64,000 bases of DNA, from positions 563,501 to 627,500 of the forward strand of contig NZ_CP041253.1 in NCBI RefSeq assembly GCF_006575665.1, given 5' to 3'. Below are positions 1 to 6,901 of the stretch, one piece after another (within the stretch, counting starts at the first letter, position 1; every line of letters starts with the position of its first letter). The translations under genes were made by a program, and so were the position numbers. Source of the stretch: Echinicola soli. Lineage in GTDB: Bacteria; Bacteroidota; Bacteroidia; Cytophagales; Cyclobacteriaceae. The notes under the pieces are model-generated. The model saw nothing but the letters and a program-made list of their open reading frames with translations. It made no database searches and was not told the origin of the DNA.

Positions 1-469
1 TCTCATTTAGAAAACTTAGAATTTTACTTAAGCTAAATTTGAATTGGTCAATAGGCGTAAAAGTTGTAGGTCTTTGGTGGCTAATATCAAAGTTATGCTC
101 TATCGGTTCTTTCAAACAATGAATAAACTTAAATTTAATTGCTGGTCTTTTTTTATTATTAGAAAGGACAAGTGTATGCTCATTGGTGGAGTATTCTGAT
201 TCTGCAATACCAAATCCGTAATAATAATTTTTATTAATGATAAAAATCAAATCACCTTTCTTTAATTTATTTACCCAAGGCTTGATACTGTCTCCTCCAC
301 TACTGAGGTTATTCAAATCCATTCTTCGATAATCCTTTTCTGGATCGAGCCAATTAATAGTAAGGAGGCCGTTGTCTCTAAACTGTTCCCAACTTTTTGA
401 ATCTGCACATCGCCAAATCCTTTTAAACTCTTTTCTTACTTTGTTTTCTAATGCATTAATTTCTAACAT
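1..469 (-). CDS. Partial protein with EVE/PUA-like N-terminal domain, runs off the left edge
   Basis: An open frame starts with ATG at 469 and stays open to base 1, giving the first 156 residues; an in-frame stop lies shortly upstream of the ATG with no other start between. Visible landmarks are a WEQFRDNG segment near residue 26, INWLDP near 37, then KKGDLIFIINKNYYYGFGIAESEY around residues 70-95. This layout (an aromatic-rich start, a GDLI strand, then a G-x-G-x-A strand) resembles EVE/PUA-superfamily domains found at the N-terminus of McrB-like and other nucleic-acid-reading proteins. That assignment is by eye only. The C-terminal effector, if any, is outside the window. It is the last gene seen of a leftward operon, 42 bases after the stop of the preceding small gene. 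Confidence 0.6.
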   Translation of the reverse strand, partial: MLEINALENKVRKEFKRIWRCADSKSWEQFRDNGLLTINWLDPEKDYRRMDLNNLSSGGDSIKPWVNKLKKGDLIFIINKNYYYGFGIAESEYSTNEHTLVLSNNKKRPAIKFKFIHCLKEPIEHNFDISHQRPTTFTPIDQFKFSLSKILSFLNE

Positions 470-511
470 CTTATCAAGAAAATTTATTAATTCAAATACA
501 TGGTAAATTAA

Positions 512-793
512 CTATTGTGTGCTGTTATCGTGATCTAACCCATTTAAATTTAATAAACTATCATGGGTTTGCTCAAGTTGACCAACCAAAGCCAATAACA
601 TCTGAATATTATTATCTTCGCTATTCAGAAAATGTGCTGTACTAAAGCGCACCACATCCCCTTCCTCGAACAGCTCATCGATATCTTTATATTCACCGGT
701 CATCGCTACATTGATCAAAGCTGTAAAGACAAGGTCCCTTGCTTCCTCGATTGTCGAGCAAGATTCTTTCAATGCATCTTTATATGTTCTCAT
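512..793 (-). CDS. Small acidic protein of unknown function (93 aa)
   Basis: I do not recognise this protein. It is 93 residues, acidic, mostly predicted helical, with no signal peptide, membrane helix or cysteine motif that suggests a function. Its ATG overlaps the stop codon of the upstream nucleotidase gene in an ATGA arrangement, which argues that it is real and translationally coupled. It lies in a leftward operon of a P-loop NTPase, an ADP-ribosylglycohydrolase and a HAD nucleotidase. It might be a small partner or immunity-type protein, but nothing in the sequence shows that. Confidence 0.65.
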   Translation of the reverse strand: MRTYKDALKESCSTIEEARDLVFTALINVAMTGEYKDIDELFEEGDVVRFSTAHFLNSEDNNIQMLLALVGQLEQTHDSLLNLNGLDHDNSTQ

Positions 794-1266
794 AATATAC
801 CTTTCCCATTACCAAGTAAGTATTCCCTCACAGCTATCCAATCCGGAAACCTTTCACTCCCAAAATGTAGCCATTCACCTCCAAAATCCTTCGCCCCGTT
901 ATTGGGACGATCATCAATAAGATAATTACCTTTATTAAGATGCTTGTTATGGGAAAGAATCAGCCTTTTATAAAACAATCCATCCTCCCCTTCTCCAAAA
1001 TGCTTGTGTACCCACTTCACCTTATCTATCCATGCACTTGGGTTAAGCCATAGAGCGGTGGAGAGAATATACAAATCGTATTTGCCAGCCAGCATTTCTA
1101 CCGATTCAATGGCCAATGGGTAAGGTTCCATTAAGGAAAATATCCCGGGGACTTCATCTATCCTGTCCACATAGGCTTCCCTTGTCTCCTCATCTGTTCT
1201 TTTTATTCCCGATGGAAAATCCACCAGAACATTGTCCATGTCTATATAAACTGTTTTTTTCGTCAT
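790..1266 (-). CDS. HAD-superfamily 5'(3')-deoxyribonucleotidase-like protein
   Basis: A 158-residue HAD hydrolase of the 5' nucleotidase, deoxy (pyrimidine), cytosolic C type family, which dephosphorylates (deoxy)nucleoside monophosphates. The catalytic motif DMDNVLVDF is at residues 9-17, with the nucleophile and acid/base aspartates at positions 9 and 11. Motif II is the ILSTA segment near residue 70 and the metal-binding LIDDRPNN is near residue 117. The length fits compact bacterial members of the family. It sits in a tight leftward operon: 25 bases after the ADP-ribosylglycohydrolase and overlapping the next gene by 4 bases. Linked to an ADP-ribosylglycohydrolase and a P-loop kinase, its substrate could be an ADP-ribose-derived or RNA-repair-related phosphate, but that is inference. 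Confidence 0.82.
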   Translation of the reverse strand: MTKKTVYIDMDNVLVDFPSGIKRTDEETREAYVDRIDEVPGIFSLMEPYPLAIESVEMLAGKYDLYILSTALWLNPSAWIDKVKWVHKHFGEGEDGLFYKRLILSHNKHLNKGNYLIDDRPNNGAKDFGGEWLHFGSERFPDWIAVREYLLGNGKGIL

Positions 1267-1291
1267 CTTAATGAGTATATCTTTTTAATCT

Positions 1292-2386
1292 TCAATATCC
1301 CGGATACCTTTCCCACCATTCTTCATCTTCATTATGGCTATTGCCCTTTATGCCAATGGTAAGGTCTTCACCCATATCCAAAATGATGTCTGCATATTTT
1401 AACTTTTGTTTCCAATGTTCAGGAATACCTGTCACACCATTAATCAGGCCTAGAATATTTCCCGTAATGGCTCCAGTACTGTCTGAATCTCCTCCGTGAT
1501 TAATAGCAGCAAGTACGCCCTTTTCAAAATTATCAGGATACCTTAATCCGCAAAGCAGACTCATAGCCAGTGCTTCTTCTGCCACCCAGCCTTCACCCAG
1601 CTCTGCTATGTCTGTAGGTTTTAAATCTCCTGAAATCCCTTGATTGTGATGGTTTAGCACCATCTGGACTGCTTGTTTTACTTCAGAATGGTTTTCCCAT
1701 TGTACCATAATTCCCAAACAAAGTTGGATGCTTTCCAATAAAGGCTTTCCTTGTACCAGAAATGCTATCAATGCAGCGAAAAAAACTCCACTCAAATACC
1801 CACTTGGATGGCCATGGGTGATTGCTGAAAGGTGACATCCTTCATCAAAAGCTCGGGCTGCATTATCAGCAAATACCAATCCCACTGGTGCCATGCGCAT
1901 TATAGTTCCACAGCCTTTGCTGTCATTGACAGGCTTGGAAATAGTTCCCGTTTCTCCACTTGCCAAGGCCATCAAACAAGTGTTGCCCGGAGCTCTTCGG
2001 GTATAAAGCTCCTTTCGTTTGACCAACCAGCCAGTGGCCAATTGTTTTGAGTTAATGGAGTTGCCCTGACGGGGAAAGCCCTGGGTCTCCAGCCACCTTA
2101 GGTAGGAGTGATAGGTGATTTGGGGCAAAGCACCTCCAATTCCTTTTAGCATGGCTCTATGCTTAGCTCTCAAAAGTCCTTCAGCAGTAAACAATGTCAT
2201 CTGAGTATCGTCAGTGAACTCCCCGGTGCCATCACCAAATTCCACATAGTCCATAATCCCTTTAGGGCCAAATCGATGGAGCAATTGATCTTGGGACAAA
2301 AATTCTATCGGAGCCCCTAGCGCATCACCAACCGCTCCACCAAGCAAACATCCTTGGTACTTATTCAGCTTTTCTTCAAATGGCAT
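1292..2386 (-). CDS. ADP-ribosylglycohydrolase family protein (DraG/ARH type)
   Basis: A 364-residue member of the ADP-ribosylglycohydrolase family, which removes ADP-ribose from proteins or nucleic acids or cleaves related ADP-ribosyl compounds using two metal ions. The N-terminal GCLLGGAVGDALG is at about residues 12-24, the metal-binding FTDDTQMTL near 57, and the C-terminal metal motif NHGGDSDSTGAITGN near 295. All expected acidic residues are present, so it looks catalytically intact and full length. No ADP-ribosyltransferase gene is visible; it could lie beyond the left edge. It follows the P-loop NTPase by 9 bases and is followed by a nucleotidase, so the three probably share one transcript and pathway. 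Confidence 0.9.
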   Translation of the reverse strand: MPFEEKLNKYQGCLLGGAVGDALGAPIEFLSQDQLLHRFGPKGIMDYVEFGDGTGEFTDDTQMTLFTAEGLLRAKHRAMLKGIGGALPQITYHSYLRWLETQGFPRQGNSINSKQLATGWLVKRKELYTRRAPGNTCLMALASGETGTISKPVNDSKGCGTIMRMAPVGLVFADNAARAFDEGCHLSAITHGHPSGYLSGVFFAALIAFLVQGKPLLESIQLCLGIMVQWENHSEVKQAVQMVLNHHNQGISGDLKPTDIAELGEGWVAEEALAMSLLCGLRYPDNFEKGVLAAINHGGDSDSTGAITGNILGLINGVTGIPEHWKQKLKYADIILDMGEDLTIGIKGNSHNEDEEWWERYPGY

Positions 2387-2395
2387 CGTTCAAGT

Positions 2396-2890
2396 TTATT
2401 GGTTTTTGTTATCCATATACCCCAAATTTTTGGTCATTTGGATGGATTCTAAAATTCCCGTAAAGACTTTTACCGTGTCTTCCATATAGTTAATGGAAGA
2501 AAAATAATCTGGGGTACCCCATGCCTTTTCTATCCTTTTTTTAGCGGTTTCGGTATTACAGGTGACCTGAGCCCATCGGGTTTCAATTTCCATCTTTTTA
2601 CATTGATCGATCCATGATTTGATTTCCTCATCATAGCCAGCACCAAGGCAATATTCGACCACTATATTGGCTCCATCCATAAATGCCTCCAGGCAATCCC
2701 CCGTTGCTTTATTCCATACCACCATTTGTTTGTCTTCATCTGATAAAAATGAAGCATAATCACCATGTAGTTCCACGTTGAGTTTTGCAAGGTCAAAAAT
2801 ATAGTGCCCTTCTTTTTCTAGGTAATGCTGTTCAATAAAAGTGCTTTTCCCTTCTCCTTGCCCACCAGTTACAAAAATAATTTTTCCCAT
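2396..2890 (-). CDS. P-loop NTPase, probable small-molecule or polynucleotide kinase
   Basis: A protein of about 164 residues with a Walker A motif GGQGEGKST at its N-terminus, typical of small kinases. The start at 2890 (MGKIIFVTGG) places the P-loop at residues 8-16; an ATG 36 bases upstream at 2926 would add 12 unusual residues. A VVEYCLGAGYD segment near residue 80 may form the Walker B strand, and an arginine/lysine-rich stretch follows (AKKRIEKAW). The family could not be fixed by eye; the layout resembles adenosylcobinamide-kinase-like or AAA/kinase folds. It is the first gene of the leftward operon and lies behind the TGACACTAAGTGTC palindrome. Confidence 0.7.
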   Translation of the reverse strand: MGKIIFVTGGQGEGKSTFIEQHYLEKEGHYIFDLAKLNVELHGDYASFLSDEDKQMVVWNKATGDCLEAFMDGANIVVEYCLGAGYDEEIKSWIDQCKKMEIETRWAQVTCNTETAKKRIEKAWGTPDYFSSINYMEDTVKVFTGILESIQMTKNLGYMDNKNQ

Positions 2891-2957
2891 AAGTCTTAGT
2901 TTAGTTGTTTTTAAATAATAGGTCAATTTAATAAAATAAGACTAAGCCTAATAGTTA

Positions 2958-2974
2958 ATGACACTAAGTGTCCC
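2958..2974. promoter_or_regulatory. Operator-like palindrome upstream of the ADP-ribose operon
   Basis: The sequence GACACTAAGTGTC (2960-2972) is a perfect inverted repeat with a 3-base centre, 70 bases before the start of the P-loop NTPase gene. A near-identical site in the opposite orientation (ATGACACTAACTGTCAC) occurs at 4084-4100 inside the left end of the IS element, ahead of the transposase. It may be a repressor or activator site; no regulator can be assigned, although an XRE protein is encoded between the two sites. Confidence 0.4.
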
Positions 2975-3107
2975 AAGTTGTGCAGGGCTAATAGGAGGAA
3001 GGTTTGAGGTGTTTAATCTCATTTTTAAAAGGCCTAAAAATAATGGACAGAGATATTAGATAAGTTTCATTAAAAATTAAAAATGATGGTATCTGACCTC
3101 AGTTTTC

Positions 3108-3266
3108 TCCGAACTCATTTTTCTTTATCTCCGAACTTTAGTTGGTTTTCTCCGAACCGGAATATTTCAGAGAACTGGCAAAAAAACATCCTCATAATAA
3201 AACAAAGCCATTTTTCTCCAGCCATCAATCCAATTTCTTCCGAACTAGAAATGGTTTCTTCCGAAC
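3108..3266 (+). repeat. Tandem TCCGAAC repeat tract
   Basis: Five exact copies of TCCGAAC start at 3108, 3130, 3151, 3239 and 3260, most inside a longer TTYTCCGAAC context. Steps are 22, 21, 88 and 21 bases, i.e. two helical turns with a gap equal to about four steps. The tract fills the intergenic space (2891-3358) between the divergent-ended operon and the XRE gene. A small frame reading through it is a consequence of the repeat. It could be an array of binding sites or a decayed minisatellite. Confidence 0.6.
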
Positions 3267-3358
3267 CTTATTAGAATCGTACAGCCCTATAAAAGCATCG
3301 TAACTTTATTTAGTATATGAGCTGGGTCGAGTACTTCTAAGCAAAATATTCAAAACGC

Positions 3359-3772
3359 TTACTTCTTTCCCTTCAACAACTCATTTTTCTCCTTTTCACT
3401 GGCTAAAAGCCGCTCATATAACCGCTTATTTTCCTCATATACTTCAATAAGCATATCAATAGGGTTGAAGTTGAGGGTACAATTGTTGTTTATGGAACCT
3501 GCATTGTCATGAAGTGTACTGGCAATAATATTTATTGCTGCTTCCTCACTAAAATTTTTAAGGGCCTCTTCTGGTACTTTCAACACTTCTGCAACTTGCT
3601 TAAGAAGGTCATCTTCAATAATTTCCTTTTGCTCGAGCAGAGATACTTTCTTTTGGGACCAGTCGTCTCCCAGCTCGTGGGCAAGAGCTTCTTGTTTGAT
3701 TCCCATCATTTCCCTAAAGCGCTTTACATTTCTTCCGTGGTGGGTTTTTTCCGGCATAGCAGTGTCATTCAT
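3359..3772 (-). CDS. XRE-family helix-turn-helix regulator with C-terminal coiled coil
   Basis: A 137-residue DNA-binding protein. An N-terminal HTH_3-type domain spans about residues 13-72 (GRNVKRFREMMGIKQEALAHELG, then a WSQKKVSLLEQ recognition region). The C-terminal third (residues 105-137) is rich in charged residues in a heptad-like pattern and probably forms a coiled coil. Such regulators are common in Bacteroidota mobile and accessory DNA. It is a single gene reading left, next to the TCCGAAC repeat tract and upstream of the IS element. Its targets are unknown; the nearby repeats or palindrome are plausible. Confidence 0.85.
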   Translation of the reverse strand: MNDTAMPEKTHHGRNVKRFREMMGIKQEALAHELGDDWSQKKVSLLEQKEIIEDDLLKQVAEVLKVPEEALKNFSEEAAINIIASTLHDNAGSINNNCTLNFNPIDMLIEVYEENKRLYERLLASEKEKNELLKGKK

Positions 3773-4041
3773 GGCGTAAATGTAAGGTTAAGTCCTGAAA
3801 TAAGTAAACCCTAAGTTATTCAAAAAATGGGATAAATCAGAAGGGAAAAAGGAATTAGAGAAGAGTTTGGGATCTGAACGTAGGAAGTACTTAAAAGTAC
3901 AGGAAATTAAATGCTAAATTGGTCAATGAGATATTGAGTGAAATAATGTCGATAAAGGACTCTTTTGAATTATTCACATTAAGGAATAAAGATGGCTCTT
4001 TAATTATACCAATTGGAATTGTATTTTTTCTATTTTTAAAG

Positions 4042-5082
4042 TATGATTATACGCCTTTATGCCAGTAGGCAAATAAATATAAAGTGACAGTTAGTGTCAT
4101 CTGTTTCATAAAGTGGGCAAATGGCAGTTACTTGTGTCAGGACAAAAGGTTTTGACGCTATGAACATACTGAAATTTTATGAACGTTTCCCCGATGAAGA
4201 CAGCTGTGCGGTCTATCTGCGCGAACAGCGTGAGCAGCAGGGTGTGATATGCAAAAAGTGCGGAGGATCAGCACATTATTGGCTGTGCAACAAAAAGATG
4301 TTCCAGTGCAAACACTGTGATTTCCGCACCAGCTTGAAAAACGGCACGGTGATGGAAAACAGCAACCTTCCCTTGAGGACCTGGCTGCTTGCCATCACCT
4401 TTATATCTGCCACCAAAAAGAGCTTCAGCGCCCTGGAACTGCAGCGGCAGATGGGGCATTCCCGATATGCGACCATCTTTGGGCTTCTCCACAAGGTCAG
4501 GGAAGTAATGGGAAAAAGGGACGGGCTTTACCAGCTTGAGGATATGGTGGAGTATGACGAAGCCTTTGTGGAAAAAGCGACCAAATCAGATGAAAAACAG
4601 GCCCTTAAAAAAGGAAGGGGGAGCCAAAGACAGGCCATAGTGGCCACCATGGCGGAATCCACGATTTTGGAAGACCTTGATACCGGGAAGGACAAAAGCT
4701 GCCGTTATTTCAAAATGAAGAAGATCGATGACCTGAAAGCCAAAACGGCCGAAAAACTGGTAAGGGACTTTATAGATAAAGAAGCCGTATTGCAGACCGA
4801 TGAAAGCACGACTTATATCAATCTGGAGGACTGTGTAGATGTCCATGTTCATGAAATATCCTCATCGGCAGAGGGAAAATTCAACCTTAAATGGGCACAT
4901 ATAGCCATCAGCAACCTGAAAAGCTATCTGAGGACCTACCATATGGTCTCTGAAAGGAAGCTTCAGAACTATCTGGACGAGTTCTGCTATAAGCTAAACA
5001 GAAGATACTTCGGCCAAAAATTATTTGACAGGCTGGTCATTGCGGCTATTTACCCTTACTGGCACAATAGCGTATAATCATA
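4042..5082 (+). mobile_element. Complete IS1595-family insertion sequence (1041 bp)
   Basis: The element is bounded by imperfect inverted repeats: the left end TATGATTATACGC then TGCCAGTA after a 5-base divergent stretch, and the right end the same in reverse, with 23 of 26 positions identical. It is flanked by an exact 8-base direct repeat TTTTAAAG (4034-4041 and 5083-5090), a target duplication of the size known for IS1595-type elements. One transposase gene fills it. Its base composition is more GC-rich than its flanks. Rejoining the flanks restores a short frame starting at 3946, so it may have landed in a tiny gene, but this frame is too short to trust. Confidence 0.93.
4160..5077 (+). 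CDS. IS1595-family (ISXO2-like) transposase
   Basis: A 305-residue transposase starting MNILKFYERFPDEDSC, the usual start of the family; an upstream in-frame ATG at 4121 would add 13 residues. Near the N-terminus is a zinc ribbon with CKKC (about residues 35-38) and CKHC (near 55). The ISXO2-like catalytic domain shows VEYDEAFV (first Asp), LQTDES (second Asp) and an ISNLKSYL segment with the Asn/Glu position, followed by the LDEFCYKLNRR tail typical of the family. The gene is intact and its stop codon lies inside the right terminal inverted repeat, so the protein end and the IS end are encoded by the same bases. Confidence 0.92.
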   Translation: MNILKFYERFPDEDSCAVYLREQREQQGVICKKCGGSAHYWLCNKKMFQCKHCDFRTSLKNGTVMENSNLPLRTWLLAITFISATKKSFSALELQRQMGHSRYATIFGLLHKVREVMGKRDGLYQLEDMVEYDEAFVEKATKSDEKQALKKGRGSQRQAIVATMAESTILEDLDTGKDKSCRYFKMKKIDDLKAKTAEKLVRDFIDKEAVLQTDESTTYINLEDCVDVHVHEISSSAEGKFNLKWAHIAISNLKSYLRTYHMVSERKLQNYLDEFCYKLNRRYFGQKLFDRLVIAAIYPYWHNSV

Positions 5083-5269
5083 TTTTAAAGTACTTAAAAT
5101 GAAGTTTCATAGACAACTATCATAAAAATACATGAGAGTTCTTAAAATTCACCAAAATACCAAGGGTAAAAAAAGTTTTTATAGGATGTTCTTTTCACCA
5201 GAGGTGACATGTGTTAATCCAATAGAATATCTCAAGCAATGTAGTATAATATCTTGTTTTTATCTAACT

Positions 5270-5890
5270 ATGGATTTTAAAGACTACAAATTGCAAAAAA
5301 TCCCCCCTGAATATCGATATAAAATTTATCAATATGAGGCTCATCAAGATTGGACAAAACGTTTTCAAATGATTATGGAAGATAAATTAGCTCGCAATTT
5401 AATTGATCTTTTAACTACGAACAAGAAACGTGATCAGTTAAAACTTTTAAAAGGGGTTTCTTTTACCTCCTTTACATTAACGAAATTGATATTTTATGCA
5501 TATGAAAATCTTGGGTATAAGTTTAGTTATTATTCCTCCGAACAATTACCCAAAGGAATAAAATATACTGACTTACCCTATGTAATTGAATTAGGAGAAA
5601 ATGAAAAAGATATTGATATTATTGGAGAGACTGAATTAAGTGAAGGTCAATTGAAAAACATCATAAAACATCGAAAAAGAATAATTGCAAAATTTATTGA
5701 AAAGGAAGACCAGTGGCATTGCTTTTATATAACTTATAAATCATTATCCGGAGAAGAGAGCTGGAATGATGGACAACCTCATTATCATTATTTAAGTGAT
5801 AAATTTGGTGTGCCAAGGGATGAAGTTGTTCTAGGTATCAAAAATGGAAAAATGCCCAGCACTCCGGTTCATATAGGGATCGAAGGATAA
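5270..5890 (+). CDS. Unknown protein of the accessory region (206 aa)
   Basis: I do not recognise this protein. I chose the ATG at 5270 (MDFKDYKLQKIPPEYRYKIY); the open frame extends upstream to 5132, adding 46 residues that look less protein-like. Visible features are a KDIDIIGETELSEGQL segment near residue 120 and a C-terminal block with HYHYLSDKFGVPRDEVV and a closing STPVHIGI. There is no signal peptide or membrane helix. The gene is strongly AT-rich compared with the core genes and lies directly downstream of the IS. An accessory or defence role is possible but not shown. Confidence 0.6.
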   Translation: MDFKDYKLQKIPPEYRYKIYQYEAHQDWTKRFQMIMEDKLARNLIDLLTTNKKRDQLKLLKGVSFTSFTLTKLIFYAYENLGYKFSYYSSEQLPKGIKYTDLPYVIELGENEKDIDIIGETELSEGQLKNIIKHRKRIIAKFIEKEDQWHCFYITYKSLSGEESWNDGQPHYHYLSDKFGVPRDEVVLGIKNGKMPSTPVHIGIEG

Positions 5891-5908
5891 TAAAAGCTGA
5901 TTCCCTTT

Positions 5909-5940
5909 AAAAGGCTCTTTTGGGATAAAGCCTTTTACTA
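5909..5940 (+). terminator. Hairpin after the unknown accessory gene
   Basis: AAAAGGCT (5909-5916) pairs perfectly with AGCCTTTT (5929-5936) across a 12-base loop, 18 bases after the stop codon. The following T-tract is short and broken. The rest of the 5891-6206 gap shows no gene. Confidence 0.45.
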
Positions 5941-6206
5941 TTGTTTTCTTACAATACCTAAAAGCATATCTATTTAGGATAAAGGTTGCTTAATTGGTGA
6001 GTATACCATTAAAGTTACCTGCTCGTGAATATCTATTTAATAGTTAACTTCATTTAGGTTAGTTCCCACTTCTGATTTCAGTGTGATCATTTTATTACTC
6101 TCAATTTTAAATTACCAAAAATATTTCACCCAACTACGGTTATACTGGTGAATAATTACTCACAAAAATCCTTAGCATCGAATTCCCTAATTTAAACCAA
6201 TTACCT

Positions 6207-6548
6207 ATGGAATTAAAATTTGAAGATCTTCCTCAAGCAGTATCCCAGTTAATTAAGCAAAACAAACTGATTTTAAATGCAATCCACGAAAATGGCTGTT
6301 CAGAAAATCAGACTGAAGAGGTATTAACCCTAAGCAGGATATGTGAATTGTTGGAATTGAAAAGGCAAACCATCTACAGTTATGTGTCCAGGGGACTGAT
6401 CCCTTACCATAAAAAGGCTGGCAAGCTTTATTTTTTTAGACAGGAAATCGAAGAATGGATCAAATTGGGTAATAAGACTGAAAAAATCGAAGGGGTTAGC
6501 TTTAATCCTAGAAGAAAGTTCAAAGACCGTAAATTCAAAAAGGTTTAA
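6207..6548 (+). CDS. Excisionase-type helix-turn-helix DNA-binding protein
   Basis: A 113-residue protein with a MerR/excisionase-like helix-turn-helix (HTH_17 type) at residues 44-90: LTLSRICELLELKRQTIYSYVSRG, then the wing IPYHKKAGKLYFF and the closing EIEEWI. The tail after residue 95 is very basic (FNPRRKFKDRKFKKV). Proteins like this often belong to integrated mobile elements of Bacteroidota, where they act as recombination directionality factors or regulators. It is a lone gene about 150 bases from the 3' end of a tRNA-Asn, which supports a tRNA-targeted integration, although no integrase is visible in the window. Confidence 0.8.
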   Translation: MELKFEDLPQAVSQLIKQNKLILNAIHENGCSENQTEEVLTLSRICELLELKRQTIYSYVSRGLIPYHKKAGKLYFFRQEIEEWIKLGNKTEKIEGVSFNPRRKFKDRKFKKV

Positions 6549-6657
6549 TGGTCTGTCATGTCTTTACTTGTTGATTTTTAGACAATTAACTGGTGATAGA
6601 ATTGATTTTGCAAATGAGGATTCGAATAGAGGCAATATTTTGCAAATTTTTTGCAAA

Positions 6658-6692
6658 TAAAAAAACCACTTACAATTTTTCATCGTAAGTGG
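6658..6692 (-). terminator. Rho-independent terminator of the tRNA-Asn gene
   Basis: CCACTTAC (6666-6673) pairs perfectly with GTAAGTGG (6685-6692). Read leftward, the stem is followed by a run of T (A-run at 6658-6665), which makes it a terminator for the tRNA transcript. Confidence 0.75.
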
Positions 6693-6703
6693 CTGATTTT
6701 CAG

Positions 6704-6777
6704 CTCCTCCTCTTGGGCTCGAACCAAGGACCCTCTGATTAACAGTCAGATGCTCTAACCAACTGAGCTAAGGAGGA
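6704..6777 (-). tRNA. tRNA-Asn (anticodon GTT)
   Basis: A 74-base cloverleaf reading left. The acceptor arms TCCTCCT and AGGAGGA pair with discriminator G; the D-arm has AGCTCAGTTGGTTAGAGC; the anticodon loop CTGTTAA carries GTT; the T-arm has GGTTCGAGCC. CCA is not encoded. Its 3' end faces the accessory region at 1-6700. Confidence 0.97.
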
Positions 6778-6901
6778 ATTTTATTATTTTCGCTAGCCCT
6801 TTCGCTTAACGTGATGCAAACATAGCAGGTTGTTTATTTTTTTCCAAATACCCATTCAAAAAAAGTGCTCTAATTTTTCTTTCACACTAAAATTCAATGG
6901 A

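Noticed and set aside
3108..3266. Possible CRISPR array
   Set aside because: The repeated unit is only 7-10 bases, spacers are about 12-15 bases, and no cas genes are near.
3083..3274. A rightward 63-residue frame over the TCCGAAC tract
   Set aside because: The protein is made of the repeated DNA, with no conserved look and no neighbour logic; the repeat explains it.
6704..6777. An attachment-site duplicate of the tRNA 3' end inside the window
   Set aside because: I looked for a second copy of the T-arm/acceptor sequence to the left and found none; it may lie outside the window.
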